DNA from: Methanolobus sp. WCC4 | Lineage (GTDB): Archaea; Halobacteriota; Methanosarcinia; Methanosarcinales; Methanosarcinaceae | Assembly (NCBI RefSeq): GCF_038022665.1 | Contig: NZ_CP150629.1 | Location: 310,001-374,000 of the forward strand | Direction: 5' to 3' | Length of the DNA stretch: 64,000 nt | Shown: in pieces, positions 28,401 through 35,636 of the stretch | Layout: every line of letters starts with the position of its first letter | How positions within the stretch are numbered: the first letter of the stretch is position 1 | Program-made: the position numbers and the translations under genes | Notes under the pieces: generated by a model | Told to the model about the DNA's origin: nothing | What the model saw: the letters and a program-made list of their open reading frames with translations, nothing else | Database searches by the model: none

Positions 28401-29630
28401 TACCATGTCATACTCGTCATATGTGTACTCATAGGACTCATCCCTCAGTCTGGTCTCCACTGTGACATCAGCATCTATAGGCTCACCTGCAGGATCCTTT
28501 GTGACTACAAGCACCTGCAATGGCATTCCCGGCTTGATCGTACTTGACTCAGGAATGAGCTGGAGAACTATCGGCGACTCAGAGATGGTAAGCAACTTGT
28601 TGGTGCTCTCACTATGATTTCCCGTATCCGTGACAGTCACATTTAGCATGAGACTTGCCTGACCACCTGCTCCGTATGTTCCGGCTGCATATTCAACCTC
28701 AGGAAGCTCGAACTCGATCAGGCCGTCCTCAAGTGTGCCTGAGAAAGTGGCATATTGTTCCCATTCACCAACATAGCGTGAGGCTTCAACCAGAACATCG
28801 CCCTCTACTTCCTTGCCAAAGAAATAGTTGGCTGAAACAGTACCTATGATCTCATCGGATACAAGGAACCATTCCTGTGGAGTTTCCAGTGAGACATCGA
28901 ACTTCGGAAGCACATATTTGTCAACCTGAATGTCAACATTGGAACTTGAATCACCTGCTGTTGCAACCACCTTCCATGTTCCAAGGTTCAGTTCTGATGC
29001 CAGAGGCAGGTCGAAAGAAGCTACACCATATTCATTGGAATCCAGTTCCTCTTTGAAGACCTTGATGCCTTTAGCATCGGTGATCTCCACAGTGATGTTC
29101 TCCTGCACAGGAACAAGGTTGTTGTTCAGGGAAAGAATCCTTCCATGGATTGTCTGTCCCGGTTTGTAGATCGGCTTATCGGTCTCAATGAACAAGGGAT
29201 TATTTCTTACAACTTCCACCGTTGCCTTGAACTCCGTATCAAAACCTGATGGCTTTGCAGTGAGCACATAGCTGCCCTCCTCAACATCAGGCACTTCAAA
29301 GGAAGCCACAACGTTCCCTTCCTCAGAGGTCGATGCCTGCACAAGTGCGATCTCATTGTTGTCCTCATCGGTTAGTGTATATTCCACACACCGGACCACC
29401 GGTTCGCTATCAGAGAAAGCTGCCATGGTCACTGAGCTCTCTCCCCCTGAAAAGAGCATCTTCGGTGCAAGTATCAGGAACTCATCCCCTGACGAAGCGA
29501 GCTGGTCGGTGCACGGACCGGCTATGTTGGACGAAAGTTCACCGTCATCCCCGATACAACCTGATATTATGACTGCAAACAACGATACTATTACTATGAA
29601 CGAGACTGCTTTTTTCCCTGTTAAGTTCAC
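25401..29630 (-). CDS. Alpha-2-macroglobulin family lipoprotein
   Basis: A protein of about 1409 residues. A GTG start at 29630, preceded by GGAGTGGTC, gives a lipoprotein signal (KKAVSFIVIVSLFAVIISGC) with a lipobox Cys near residue 25, so it is probably tethered to the cell surface. MG-type beta domains follow (FIETDKPIYKPGQTIHGRIL is the A2M_N hallmark), then an acidic insert near residues 680-730, the A2M core region (FPETWVWMPELLTDDAGLASV), and the thioester motif PYGCGEQNM with Cys near residue 922. The terpenoid-toroid and receptor-binding-like domains complete it. An intact thioester suggests covalent trapping of attacking proteases. No penicillin-binding protein partner is present, unlike bacterial operons. 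The ORF upstream to 29714 is spurious. Confidence 0.92.
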   Translation of the reverse strand: MNLTGKKAVSFIVIVSLFAVIISGCIGDDGELSSNIAGPCTDQLASSGDEFLILAPKMLFSGGESSVTMAAFSDSEPVVRCVEYTLTDEDNNEIALVQASTSEEGNVVASFEVPDVEEGSYVLTAKPSGFDTEFKATVEVVRNNPLFIETDKPIYKPGQTIHGRILSLNNNLVPVQENITVEITDAKGIKVFKEELDSNEYGVASFDLPLASELNLGTWKVVATAGDSSSNVDIQVDKYVLPKFDVSLETPQEWFLVSDEIIGTVSANYFFGKEVEGDVLVEASRYVGEWEQYATFSGTLEDGLIEFELPEVEYAAGTYGAGGQASLMLNVTVTDTGNHSESTNKLLTISESPIVLQLIPESSTIKPGMPLQVLVVTKDPAGEPIDADVTVETRLRDESYEYTYDEYDMVTENGIAMLELDIPNDSTNLYMDAYVDDGNAWTSESLNAAYSPSASFIHISQTSDGVPEVGDTISFHVYSTNPGTVYYDIFANGRTVYSATSDESDISIPVTLQMSPQAKIVAYMINPNSEVSVDVLPFDVEFSTQVDLSSSFSSGMAEPGDDVTVDFDAGSQSMIGFSIVDESVYALSEGRLNLKQVFDELEKRFMEPMAESHPYWYSEGAYDTLDNAGMVVMASPGIEVPRSDVPEYEMVAFAGAVDKAMDGIVLEEVADEEVAEAPMMEAIPTEEDSDDMGEGGELAEVQRVRQFFPETWVWMPELLTDDAGLASVDLTAPDSITTWRLHAVSSGPEGIGISESSLTVFQDFFVDPDLPYSVTRGEEFPVQVQVYNYLDTEQDVRLTLSGAEWFDIIGDDVQTVTVDANGVGYASFTISPTEVGKQLVEITGQTTERADAVRKDIIVEAEGATRELVDNGVLSNGSVELDTTLPEGIVPDSEKVLVSFTPSIVAQSISGVDDLLGMPYGCGEQNMMLFSTDVEVLRYLKATGQDNPEVRAKAEMYIITGYQRELTYRHSDGSFSAFGESDESGSLWLTSFVLSQFSAARDVTTIDETILYEAADWIESYQQEDGSWEQVGFVIHQDMMGGVSGTYALTAYVTLALDEYGSASPVVMANAQKYLEDNLGDQDDPYALAIGTLALQKLDSPFADEALNDLLAISKQDDAGTYWGYGEGAVPMPYDDFGYSYIAPSSKNVETTAYATLALIEAKNPTAISSLKWISAQRNSNGGFSSTQDTVMAFRALMSAAASAGRDIDATVHVIADGTEIRSVDVNQQNFDVVQIIEIPEGTSGITLEMDGTGDLSYQLVRRFNVILPDVIEYNEIELDVDYDSTDVAVNDIVTVNATVKYNGIQGIDGSISSSGMMIVDLAVPTGFSPVSSSLEAARDNEDKITRYEIAGRKVIFYIDDMQPGEVLNFSMQVQALFPVKAVVSESKAYSYYNPEVVAEVKGMDVTVV

Positions 29631-30210
29631 TTTTGACCACTCCTGACTAAGAGTACTATGTTTCTTAATACAGGGATTAGGAACAGGACTGTATATACTT
29701 TGCTTAAACTTCAAAGATGTTCGAAGTTATGTGGAGTGGTGCAGGGTGATTTTGAAAAATGGGAAAAAACAGCTCTTTGTAGAAATCATTCCAATTGAAA
29801 CTTTGGATTCAGCAATTTTCAATAACTGTAGTGACTCAATAGTCTGCAGGATAGCAGTGAAGGAAAGTACCGCCTGCGGCGGATGGTAGCGTTGTTCTTT
29901 TTCCACATAATCTTTGCAGAACTATCAGAAACACAAGGATGCGGTGGGCAATAAGTTTTACTAAACGGAATGAATAACTTTTACTACCCCGGAGGGTCAC
30001 GGCGAAGCCGGCACAATCCGAAAAGATGGAAAAATAGTATGTTGCTTAAACTCTTTTTCTGCATACCAGCAATTAAAAGTTGAGATATTTTCCATCAACT
30101 TCATAGTCGCGATTATGACAGGTATGCATAGCCACATTTGATATTCAAATGGGAATCTCTGCAGAACTATTTTTGTAGACATTTATAGAAAAAGGAATGA
30201 GCTAAGAGAT
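29631..30210. other. 580-base intergenic region with direct repeats
   Basis: No convincing gene. It contains a GC-rich hairpin (ccgcctgcggcgg, near 29870-29882), a 17-base direct repeat with one mismatch (aatctttgcagaactat at 29909-29925; aatctctgcagaactat at 30154-30170), and a spaced inverted repeat (gcatacc at 30061, ggtatgc at 30121). The composition is patchy, with GC islands in AT-rich DNA. It could be a decayed mobile element; no transposase is recognised. Confidence 0.4.
29909..30170. repeat. 17-base direct repeats 245 bases apart
   Basis: Two near-identical 17-mers with the core tgcagaactat lie at the ends of a 262-base segment. They may bound a small non-autonomous element or be a duplicated regulatory element. 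No inverted termini or target duplications are evident. Confidence 0.35.
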
Positions 30211-30828
30211 TCACTCTCCGACCAGCCTCTTAGTGATCTCAGCAACATGCCTTCCCTGGAACCTCGCAATTCCCAATTCATTCTCACTTGGATGCCTGGT
30301 GTCAGGACCACCGCCAGCAATTGTAGAAGCGCCATAGGGACTTCCACCTGTGATCTCATCAAGGACAGACTGCCTTGTTTCAGAATACGGAACGCCAACT
30401 ATGATCATACCGTGATGCAGCAGTGTCGTGTGGAAGCTCAGTATCGTTGATTCCTGACCGCCATGCTGGGTGCTGCTGGATGTGAATACACTGCCTACTT
30501 TTCCAATAAGGGCTCCTTTCACCCAGATGCCTCCTGTCCTGTCAAGGAAGGCACGCATCTGTGCGGCCATCATCCCGAACCTCGTTGGAGTTCCAAATAT
30601 AATGGCATCTGCTTCTGTAAGATCCTCTATTGTTGCAACAGGTATGTGCTCAAAGCTCTTTTTGGATTCTGTTGCACCCATCTTTTCCAGTATCTCAGGT
30701 GTGAAGGTTTCCTGGATCTGATACAGACCAACATCCGCACCTTCCACTTCCCTGGCGCCCTCTGAAACTGCTTCAGCCATTTTGTAATTGTGTCCGTAGA
30801 GACTGTAAAAAATAACATTGATCTTCAT
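30211..30828 (-). CDS. NAD(P)H:quinone oxidoreductase, WrbA type
   Basis: A 205-residue flavodoxin-like protein. The N-terminal [23 protein letters not shown] is the FMN phosphate loop, [22 protein letters not shown] is the WrbA-specific segment, and [32 protein letters not shown] and [11 protein letters not shown] complete the flavin site. WrbA enzymes reduce quinones by two electrons and protect from oxidative stress. The start at 30828 has AGGAAGTGGGATC before it; the longer frame lacks support. It is divergent from the DUF2178/XRE/ModE operon. Confidence 0.92.
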   Translation of the reverse strand: MKINVIFYSLYGHNYKMAEAVSEGAREVEGADVGLYQIQETFTPEILEKMGATESKKSFEHIPVATIEDLTEADAIIFGTPTRFGMMAAQMRAFLDRTGGIWVKGALIGKVGSVFTSSSTQHGGQESTILSFHTTLLHHGMIIVGVPYSETRQSVLDEITGGSPYGASTIAGGGPDTRHPSENELGIARFQGRHVAEITKRLVGE

Positions 30829-30937
30829 GATCCCACTTCCTGAACTGTAACGACCGAACATATACAGTGATGAATATGGGTCGATCACACAATAAATAAT
30901 TTATTGGTCATTCATTGAAGAATGATCTTAAATAGAT

Positions 30938-30959
30938 TATGTTAGATATACATAACATA
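30938..30959. promoter_or_regulatory. Inverted repeat 1 ahead of the XRE operon
   Basis: TATGTTA and TAACATA arms with an eight-base spacer. The left half, TGTTAGATATA, resembles the half-site found twice in the adjacent perfect palindrome, so the same regulator could bind both. Confidence 0.4.
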
Positions 30960-30967
30960 GTAATACT

Positions 30968-30992
30968 TATTTCTAACATAGTGTTAGAAATA
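30968..30992. promoter_or_regulatory. Perfect 11-bp-arm inverted repeat, likely autoregulatory operator
   Basis: TATTTCTAACA, a three-base spacer, and TGTTAGAAATA form a perfect inverted repeat ending 17 bases before the first gene of the operon. An XRE-family regulator is encoded as the second gene. Dimeric XRE proteins bind such palindromes, so autoregulation is the simplest reading. Confidence 0.55.
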
Positions 30993-31009
30993 GATATAGA
31001 GGAAGTCAA

Positions 31010-31405
31010 ATGGAAAAACTTGAAAAATATATAAAGATCAGTTACACCCTGTCATTAATATGCATCATAGCAGGTATCGTGCTGTTAGCAATGTTTGCGG
31101 ACTACCATCAAACAGGGATCAGCCTGATAAACATAGGTTCGATAATACTCTTTGTCACATTCATCCGTGCAAAGAGATATCGTAGTGGTCCTGTAAAGGA
31201 TGAGAGAACAATAAAGATAGGAGCCTACGGGCTTTCTTACTCATGGCTGGTAACATTCATCCTGATATCGCTCCTGTTCTGGGTAGAAGAATTCGAACTG
31301 GCACAACTGACAGTGAAAAATGTACTTGCAATACTGATGGTCACAATGCTGGCCACCGCAAAAGGTATCCAGTGGTATCTCTTTAGAAAAGGTGATATCG
31401 ACTGA
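31010..31405 (+). CDS. DUF2178-like four-helix membrane protein
   Basis: A 131-residue protein with two pairs of membrane helices (YTLSLICIIAGIVLLAMFA, GISLINIGSIILFVTFI, then YGLSYSWLVTFILISLLFW, VLAILMVTMLATAKGI) separated by a conserved polar segment RAKRYRSGPVKDERTIKIGAYG. The KDERT/IxxxA pattern resembles DUF2178 proteins. These are commonly encoded directly before an XRE regulator, as here (18-base gap). It may sense or respond to envelope conditions. A GAGGAAGTCAA site precedes the ATG. Confidence 0.75.
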   Translation: MEKLEKYIKISYTLSLICIIAGIVLLAMFADYHQTGISLINIGSIILFVTFIRAKRYRSGPVKDERTIKIGAYGLSYSWLVTFILISLLFWVEEFELAQLTVKNVLAILMVTMLATAKGIQWYLFRKGDID

Positions 31406-31423
31406 CAGAACAGGGATGGTAGT

Positions 31424-31630
31424 ATGAGGACAAGGATCAAGGAATTCAGGGCCAGATACGACATGACCCAGGAAGACCTTGCGAACAGGGTAGGAGTCAG
31501 GAGAGAGACTATAGGCTTTCTGGAAAAAGGGAAGTACAATCCCTCACTAAAACTTGCATATAAGGTATCAAGGGTACTGGAAACAACAATAGAGGAACTG
31601 TTCATCTTTGAAGTGTCAGACCTTGAATAA
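31424..31630 (+). CDS. XRE-family transcriptional regulator, minimal HTH
   Basis: A 68-residue protein that is one helix-turn-helix domain: [23 protein letters not shown] then [38 protein letters not shown]. Such short regulators (PbsX/YozG-like) are usually paired with small membrane proteins and control their own operon. GGGATGGTAGT precedes the ATG. It is probably the factor binding the perfect palindrome upstream of the operon. Confidence 0.9.
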   Translation: MRTRIKEFRARYDMTQEDLANRVGVRRETIGFLEKGKYNPSLKLAYKVSRVLETTIEELFIFEVSDLE

Positions 31631-31642
31631 TTGGAGATAGTC

Positions 31643-32188
31643 ATGGAAGCGAAAACAAAGGTATGGCTTGCAGAAGAAGGAAAACCGCTGATAGGTGCAG
31701 GGAAGGTAGAGCTCCTCAAGGCCATAGATGAGGAAAGGTCACTTCGAAAAGCCTGCATGAAAATGGACATATCCTACAAACATGCGTGGAACGTACTCAA
31801 CAAGATCAGTGAAAGACTGGGCAAAGACGTTGTTACAACCGTCAGGGGCGGAAAGGACCAGGGAACCTTCCTCACGGATGAAGGACGCAGGCTCATAGAA
31901 GAATACGAGATGAACAGGAAGTTCATCAACAACACCATGGAGGACGAGGGTTCATGGGAGAATCTCGGACTTGCAATATCTGCGCGTAATAAGATCCTGG
32001 GGAAAGTGATCAGTGTGGAAAAAGATGGGATCGTCGGAAAAGTCAGGATAGAGATAGAACCCACTGCACTCACATCAGTGATAACTTCAGAAGCTATCGA
32101 CAGGCTTGATATCAAAGAAGGGGACGAGGTATTCGCGATAATCAAGTCTACCGAGGTCCTTATTGGTAAAAAGATGAAAGAGGGCTAA
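31643..32188 (+). CDS. ModE-like regulator with TOBE/Mop domain
   Basis: A 181-residue protein with an N-terminal LysR-like winged helix as in ModE (GAGKVELLKAIDEERSLRKACMKMDISYKHAWNVLNKIS ... VRGGKDQGTFLTDEGRRLIEEY) and a C-terminal Mop/TOBE domain (SARNKILGKVISVEKDGIVGKVRIEIE ... ITSEAIDRLDIKEGDEVFAIIKSTEVLI). ModE senses molybdate or tungstate and represses uptake genes. Only one TOBE domain is present. The gene follows the XRE gene by 12 bases with TTGGAGATAGTC before its ATG, so it shares that operon. No molybdate transporter lies nearby. Confidence 0.88.
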   Translation: MEAKTKVWLAEEGKPLIGAGKVELLKAIDEERSLRKACMKMDISYKHAWNVLNKISERLGKDVVTTVRGGKDQGTFLTDEGRRLIEEYEMNRKFINNTMEDEGSWENLGLAISARNKILGKVISVEKDGIVGKVRIEIEPTALTSVITSEAIDRLDIKEGDEVFAIIKSTEVLIGKKMKEG

Positions 32189-32307
32189 GAGCCTTTTATA
32201 TCAGACACGGAACCTTCAAAAAAGGTATATACTTTAAGTTCCAAATATTACACTAGTATATAATTTATGATTATATATACATTGAACAATCTACAAAGTG
32301 GGACGAT

Positions 32308-32526
32308 ATGCCGGAGAAGAACGATTTTTCATGGGAGAAGGGGAAAATCAAAAACGGTAATAGCCTTGGGAAGATAGTAAGTATTCCTGTGGAAGAAGAT
32401 GTTGATATACCAGAAGATATCAAATTAGGCAGCGAGAATAAGGCAGATTTTGTCGTGGATGAGTTCAAGGAAAAGATGGCTGAAGTCCTTTCCAGAGAAC
32501 TCCATAAAAAGGAAGAAAAGATCTAA
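32308..32526 (+). CDS. Small charged protein, unrecognised
   Basis: A 72-residue soluble protein, rich in Lys and Glu (MPEKNDFSWEKGKIKNGN, IPVEEDVDIPEDIKLGSENK, DEFKEKMAEVLSRELHKKEEK). No membrane segment, no Cys. It has its own AT-rich promoter (tatataatttatgattatatata) and a purine-rich site before the ATG. Its last codons overlap the stop of the convergent permease gene by four bases. Confidence 0.6.
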   Translation: MPEKNDFSWEKGKIKNGNSLGKIVSIPVEEDVDIPEDIKLGSENKADFVVDEFKEKMAEVLSRELHKKEEKI

Positions 32527-33638
32527 GTCATTCTCAGTTTCTTTTGCTTATACACCCCATATACCATAAAAGGTATCAGGATCAGTGCAAACGCTGTTTT
32601 TACCTCTGGTGCCAGAACCTCACTTGCGCTGCCAACGATGGAACTTACCTCTATACCCAGTCTTACATAGAGCACATCAAGCAGCAGTCCGAATGCCAGT
32701 GAACACAACGCGATCATTGAAAGATAGATGGTTGCACTTCTCTTACCGAGGAACTTCGTTACCATTGTGATAGTAGCTGCATTTGTTGCCGGGCCTGCGA
32801 GCAGGAACACGAATGCAGTTCCCGGGCTCATTCCCTTTGCTACAAGAGCTGCCGCCAGTGGGGTGGAAGCTGTTGCACAGATATAGAGAGGGATACCTAT
32901 GACCAGCATTATCAGCATTGAGAACACGCCTCCTCCAAGATAACCTTCTATTATCTCATCGGGTATCATGTAGGTGATCACACCTGCAATGATGATACCA
33001 ACAACCAGCCAGCTGGCAATATCTCCCAGAAGTTCAACAAAGGAATATCTGAAAGCTTCCTTCAGTTTACGGAGCATCGAAGCATCCTCTCCCAGTGGCT
33101 CGGAGTGACATCCACAGGAGGAATCACTGCATGCGACCATGGGCTGCATCATGACCAGGTTATTCTTTGGTGCAACCGGAGCCTCCTTTCTGGCCTCTTT
33201 TTCACCCAGTATGTTCTCAGTTATTCCTGTGAGCAGAGCAGTCACCATAGTGGCTATCGGACGGAATATTGTCATTATAGGGTCAAGCAATGCATATGTG
33301 ATAGCAATGGAATCCACCCCGGTCTCAGGCGTGGATATGAGGAACGAGAGCGTTGCTCCCTTTGTGGCACCTCTGTTCTTAAGCGAAAGGGCAGTGGGAA
33401 CCACACCACAAGAACACAATGGAAGAGGGATACCGAAAAATGATGCATTCAGAGAGGATCTGAACTTTCCTGCAGAATGACCAAGGTGTTTCAATATCTT
33501 CTCATCAGGCACGAGCACATGCAAAAGACCTGCAACAGCAAAACCAAGGAACAGATATGGTGCTGCTTCCTCGAACAATTCCCATGATGCTACTGCCACA
33601 CCGATGACAAAAGATATCAGCTGATCGGACAATGTCAT
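32523..33638 (-). CDS. Permease of the ArsP/SO_0444 (DUF318) family
   Basis: A 371-residue permease with about ten helices. The conserved CSCGVVPTALSLKNRGATKGATLSFLISTPETGVDSI segment is the hallmark of the DUF318 family, which includes ArsP (trivalent organoarsenical efflux) and SO_0444-type Cu/Zn efflux proteins. A cytoplasmic loop carries a Cys/His cluster (CSDSSCGCHSE) that could capture metal. The second half repeats the helix pattern (CATASTPLAAALVAKGMSPGTAFVFLLAGPATNAA). The start is 33638, because GGAGG lies 11 bases ahead. It is co-transcribed with the ArsR gene, whose stop is five bases upstream. Confidence 0.85.
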   Translation of the reverse strand: MTLSDQLISFVIGVAVASWELFEEAAPYLFLGFAVAGLLHVLVPDEKILKHLGHSAGKFRSSLNASFFGIPLPLCSCGVVPTALSLKNRGATKGATLSFLISTPETGVDSIAITYALLDPIMTIFRPIATMVTALLTGITENILGEKEARKEAPVAPKNNLVMMQPMVACSDSSCGCHSEPLGEDASMLRKLKEAFRYSFVELLGDIASWLVVGIIIAGVITYMIPDEIIEGYLGGGVFSMLIMLVIGIPLYICATASTPLAAALVAKGMSPGTAFVFLLAGPATNAATITMVTKFLGKRSATIYLSMIALCSLAFGLLLDVLYVRLGIEVSSIVGSASEVLAPEVKTAFALILIPFMVYGVYKQKKLRMT

Positions 33639-33643
33639 TAATA

Positions 33644-34000
33644 TCATTCCTCCACGTGTTCTCTGCACATTGACATGAATGTTTCTACATGTTCGTCAGC
33701 CAGATGGTAGACTGCGAACTTTCCTTCCTTCTTCACCCTTACAAGATCTGTCTGCCTGAGGTTCTTGAGGCTATGTGATATCGCTGACTGTGATATCCCT
33801 AGTGCATCCTCTATCCCTTTAACGCACATCTCCCCCTGAAGGAGAAGGAACAGTATCTTCAGGCGTGTTGTGCACTGGAGAGCATTGAATATCTGGCACA
33901 TTGAAGAGATCGATTCCTCTGATGGCAGTTTCCTGACCTTTTCATTGATGGTGATAGTATCATCACAGGTATGTTCCGAATCCAAAACTTCCATGAACAT
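33644..34000 (-). CDS. ArsR/SmtB-family metal-responsive repressor
   Basis: A 118-residue winged-helix repressor: IFNALQCTTRLKILFLLLQGEMCVKGIEDALGISQSAISHSLKNLRQTDLVRVKKEGKFAVYHLADEHV. Possible metal ligands are Cys in EHTCDD, MCQIF, LQCTTR, EMCV and the C-terminal MCREHVEE. The full CxC of classical ArsR (ELCVCDL) is not kept; EMCVKGI has only one Cys. The gene start overlaps the 20-bp palindromic operator, indicating autorepression. Together with the permease it forms a metal or arsenical resistance operon. Confidence 0.92.
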   Translation of the reverse strand: MFMEVLDSEHTCDDTITINEKVRKLPSEESISSMCQIFNALQCTTRLKILFLLLQGEMCVKGIEDALGISQSAISHSLKNLRQTDLVRVKKEGKFAVYHLADEHVETFMSMCREHVEE

Positions 34001-34018
34001 ATGAACATATGTTCATAT
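33999..34018. promoter_or_regulatory. ArsR-type operator palindrome
   Basis: ATATGAACATATGTTCATAT is a perfect 20-bp palindrome and closely resembles known ArsR/SmtB/CzrA sites (TGAACA...TGTTCA core). It overlaps the TATA region and the start of the arsR-like gene. Confidence 0.75.
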
Positions 34019-34036
34019 AATAATATATCCCTCATT

Positions 34037-34810
34037 TCAGAGAAGCACTGATATCATTATAACAATTGCAAAAAGAACAAAAGAAAGGTAGTCGTTCCCT
34101 GAGAGATCCAGCACATGCATAGAAGTACGCCCTGTACTTCGATAACAACGACTTTCCATTGCAAGGGCCACCTCTTCCACCCTGCGGACCGAAGTGCTGA
34201 CCAGTGGAACAGCGATTGAGAATATAGCTTTTACAGGTTCCTTTTTGATATCCAGACCACGTGATATCTGTGCTTCACGGAGGCTCCTGAAACTATCATA
34301 GAACAGTGGTACGAAATATATAGACAGTGACATCATCATTGCAAGATCGTGAGAGGTGATCCCGATATACCTCAATGGGAACGGCCGAAGCAATCTCTCG
34401 ATCCCTGCTGTGATACGAGAGGGAGAGGTTGTGGCTGTGATGAGTGCTGCGAACAATAGCAGGAATACGAAGCGCAGAGTGATGATAGTACCAAGTACCA
34501 GACCTTCATAGGTCGCAGATATCAAATTGAACTGCCAGATCACCCGGCCTTTCGTGAAGAACAACTGCATCAGGAATAGTATGGCGAAAAAGAAGAGCAT
34601 TGGACGGACCGACCGTACGAAATGATTCGGTGGAAGCCTGCATGATACTACAAGTCCTGAAAAGACAAGAGCAATCAGAACCATGTCTGCAAAGGAAGAA
34701 GCGCCGAGGATGCAGAAGCTCACAAGCATAAGACCGATGATCTTTGTCCTGGGATCGAGCCTGTGGAGCAGAGAGTCACCCGGAACGAACGACATGAAAA
34801 GGTTATCCAT
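34037..34810 (-). CDS. ecfT: ECF transporter transmembrane protein EcfT
   Basis: A 257-residue T-component with about five helices. It starts MDNLFMSFVPGDSLLHRLDPRTKIIGLM, typical of EcfT. Coupling helices carry SREAQISRGLD-like sequence (LREAQISRGLDIKKEP) and the second Ala-Arg-Gly-like motif ALAMESRCYRSTGRT near residue 225. It links two EcfA ATPases to a substrate-binding S-protein. The ATG overlaps the upstream ATPase gene by eight bases, showing translational coupling in the bioY-ecfA-ecfA'-ecfT operon. Confidence 0.92.
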   Translation of the reverse strand: MDNLFMSFVPGDSLLHRLDPRTKIIGLMLVSFCILGASSFADMVLIALVFSGLVVSCRLPPNHFVRSVRPMLFFFAILFLMQLFFTKGRVIWQFNLISATYEGLVLGTIITLRFVFLLLFAALITATTSPSRITAGIERLLRPFPLRYIGITSHDLAMMMSLSIYFVPLFYDSFRSLREAQISRGLDIKKEPVKAIFSIAVPLVSTSVRRVEEVALAMESRCYRSTGRTSMHVLDLSGNDYLSFVLFAIVIMISVLL

Positions 34811-35636
34811 CCTGAGAAAACCTCCTTTTATACAATGCATCGCTTATCTGGTCAAAAGCATCATCCACAGACATTATGTCATCCCGTACATCGAAACCCG
34901 AGCTTATAAGGTCCTTCATGAGCAGGGTGATCTCAGGCAACGGAGAACAGACCGAACGGAGGTATTCCCCGGGCGTGCCATCGAAGATCACATGACCTTT
35001 GTCAAGGAGTATTACCTTTTCCGCAAGAGGAAGGAGTTCACATACCTGATGCGAGACAACGACAATTGATATTCCTGAGCGATGTAACTCCTTCAGGGTT
35101 GAAAGGAGAGATGAACGGTTCTCAGGGTCAAGACCTGATGTGGGTTCATCAAGGATAAGATACTCTGGTTCCATTGCCAGAACCCCGGCAAGAGCTACAA
35201 GCCTCATCTGCCCGCCGCTGAGACTGAATGGAGAAAGGGAAGCGATATCACCGGACAGACCTACCTGCTCCAGTGCATTTGTCACACGTTCTTCAAGAGC
35301 TTTGCCTTCTACTCCGAAATTAGAAGGGCCGAAGGAGACATCCTCGAAAACGGTCCTGCCAAATAATTGTTTTTGTGGATACTGCATCAGAAGACCGGCT
35401 TTTCTTCTTATCGCTTTATCAGTTGGGTCCAGTCCGCTCACTATTACAGAACCGGACTGCGGCCTGAGAATTCCATTGAAGTGTCGTACAAGTGTAGATT
35501 TGCCGGAACCCACCTCGCCACCGATAAGAACGAACTGACCTTTTTCAATGGACAGACTAACACTATCCAGAGCACGTTTTTCAAGAGAAGTACCCCTGTT
35601 ATAACAGAAGCACAGGTCCCTCACTTCAATTGACAT
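34803..35636 (-). CDS. ecfA2: ECF transporter ATPase EcfA'
   Basis: A 277-residue ATPase of the energy-coupling factor module. Walker A GGEVGSGKST (39-48), Q-loop LLMQYPQKQLFG, signature FSLSGGQMRLVALAG, Walker B YLILDEPTSGLD, switch VVSHQV. The YPQKQLF sequence in the Q-loop is typical of the EcfA' subunit. It forms a heterodimer with the preceding ecfA gene product. Its ATG lies inside the last 16 bases of that gene with GGGAGG ahead. Confidence 0.94.
   Translation of the reverse strand: MSIEVRDLCFCYNRGTSLEKRALDSVSLSIEKGQFVLIGGEVGSGKSTLVRHFNGILRPQSGSVIVSGLDPTDKAIRRKAGLLMQYPQKQLFGRTVFEDVSFGPSNFGVEGKALEERVTNALEQVGLSGDIASLSPFSLSGGQMRLVALAGVLAMEPEYLILDEPTSGLDPENRSSLLSTLKELHRSGISIVVVSHQVCELLPLAEKVILLDKGHVIFDGTPGEYLRSVCSPLPEITLLMKDLISSGFDVRDDIMSVDDAFDQISDALYKRRFSQDG

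Noticed and set aside
29969-30085. 38-residue plus-strand frame (MNNFYYPGGSRRSR...)
   Set aside because: It lacks a ribosome site and family resemblance; treated as part of the patchy spacer.
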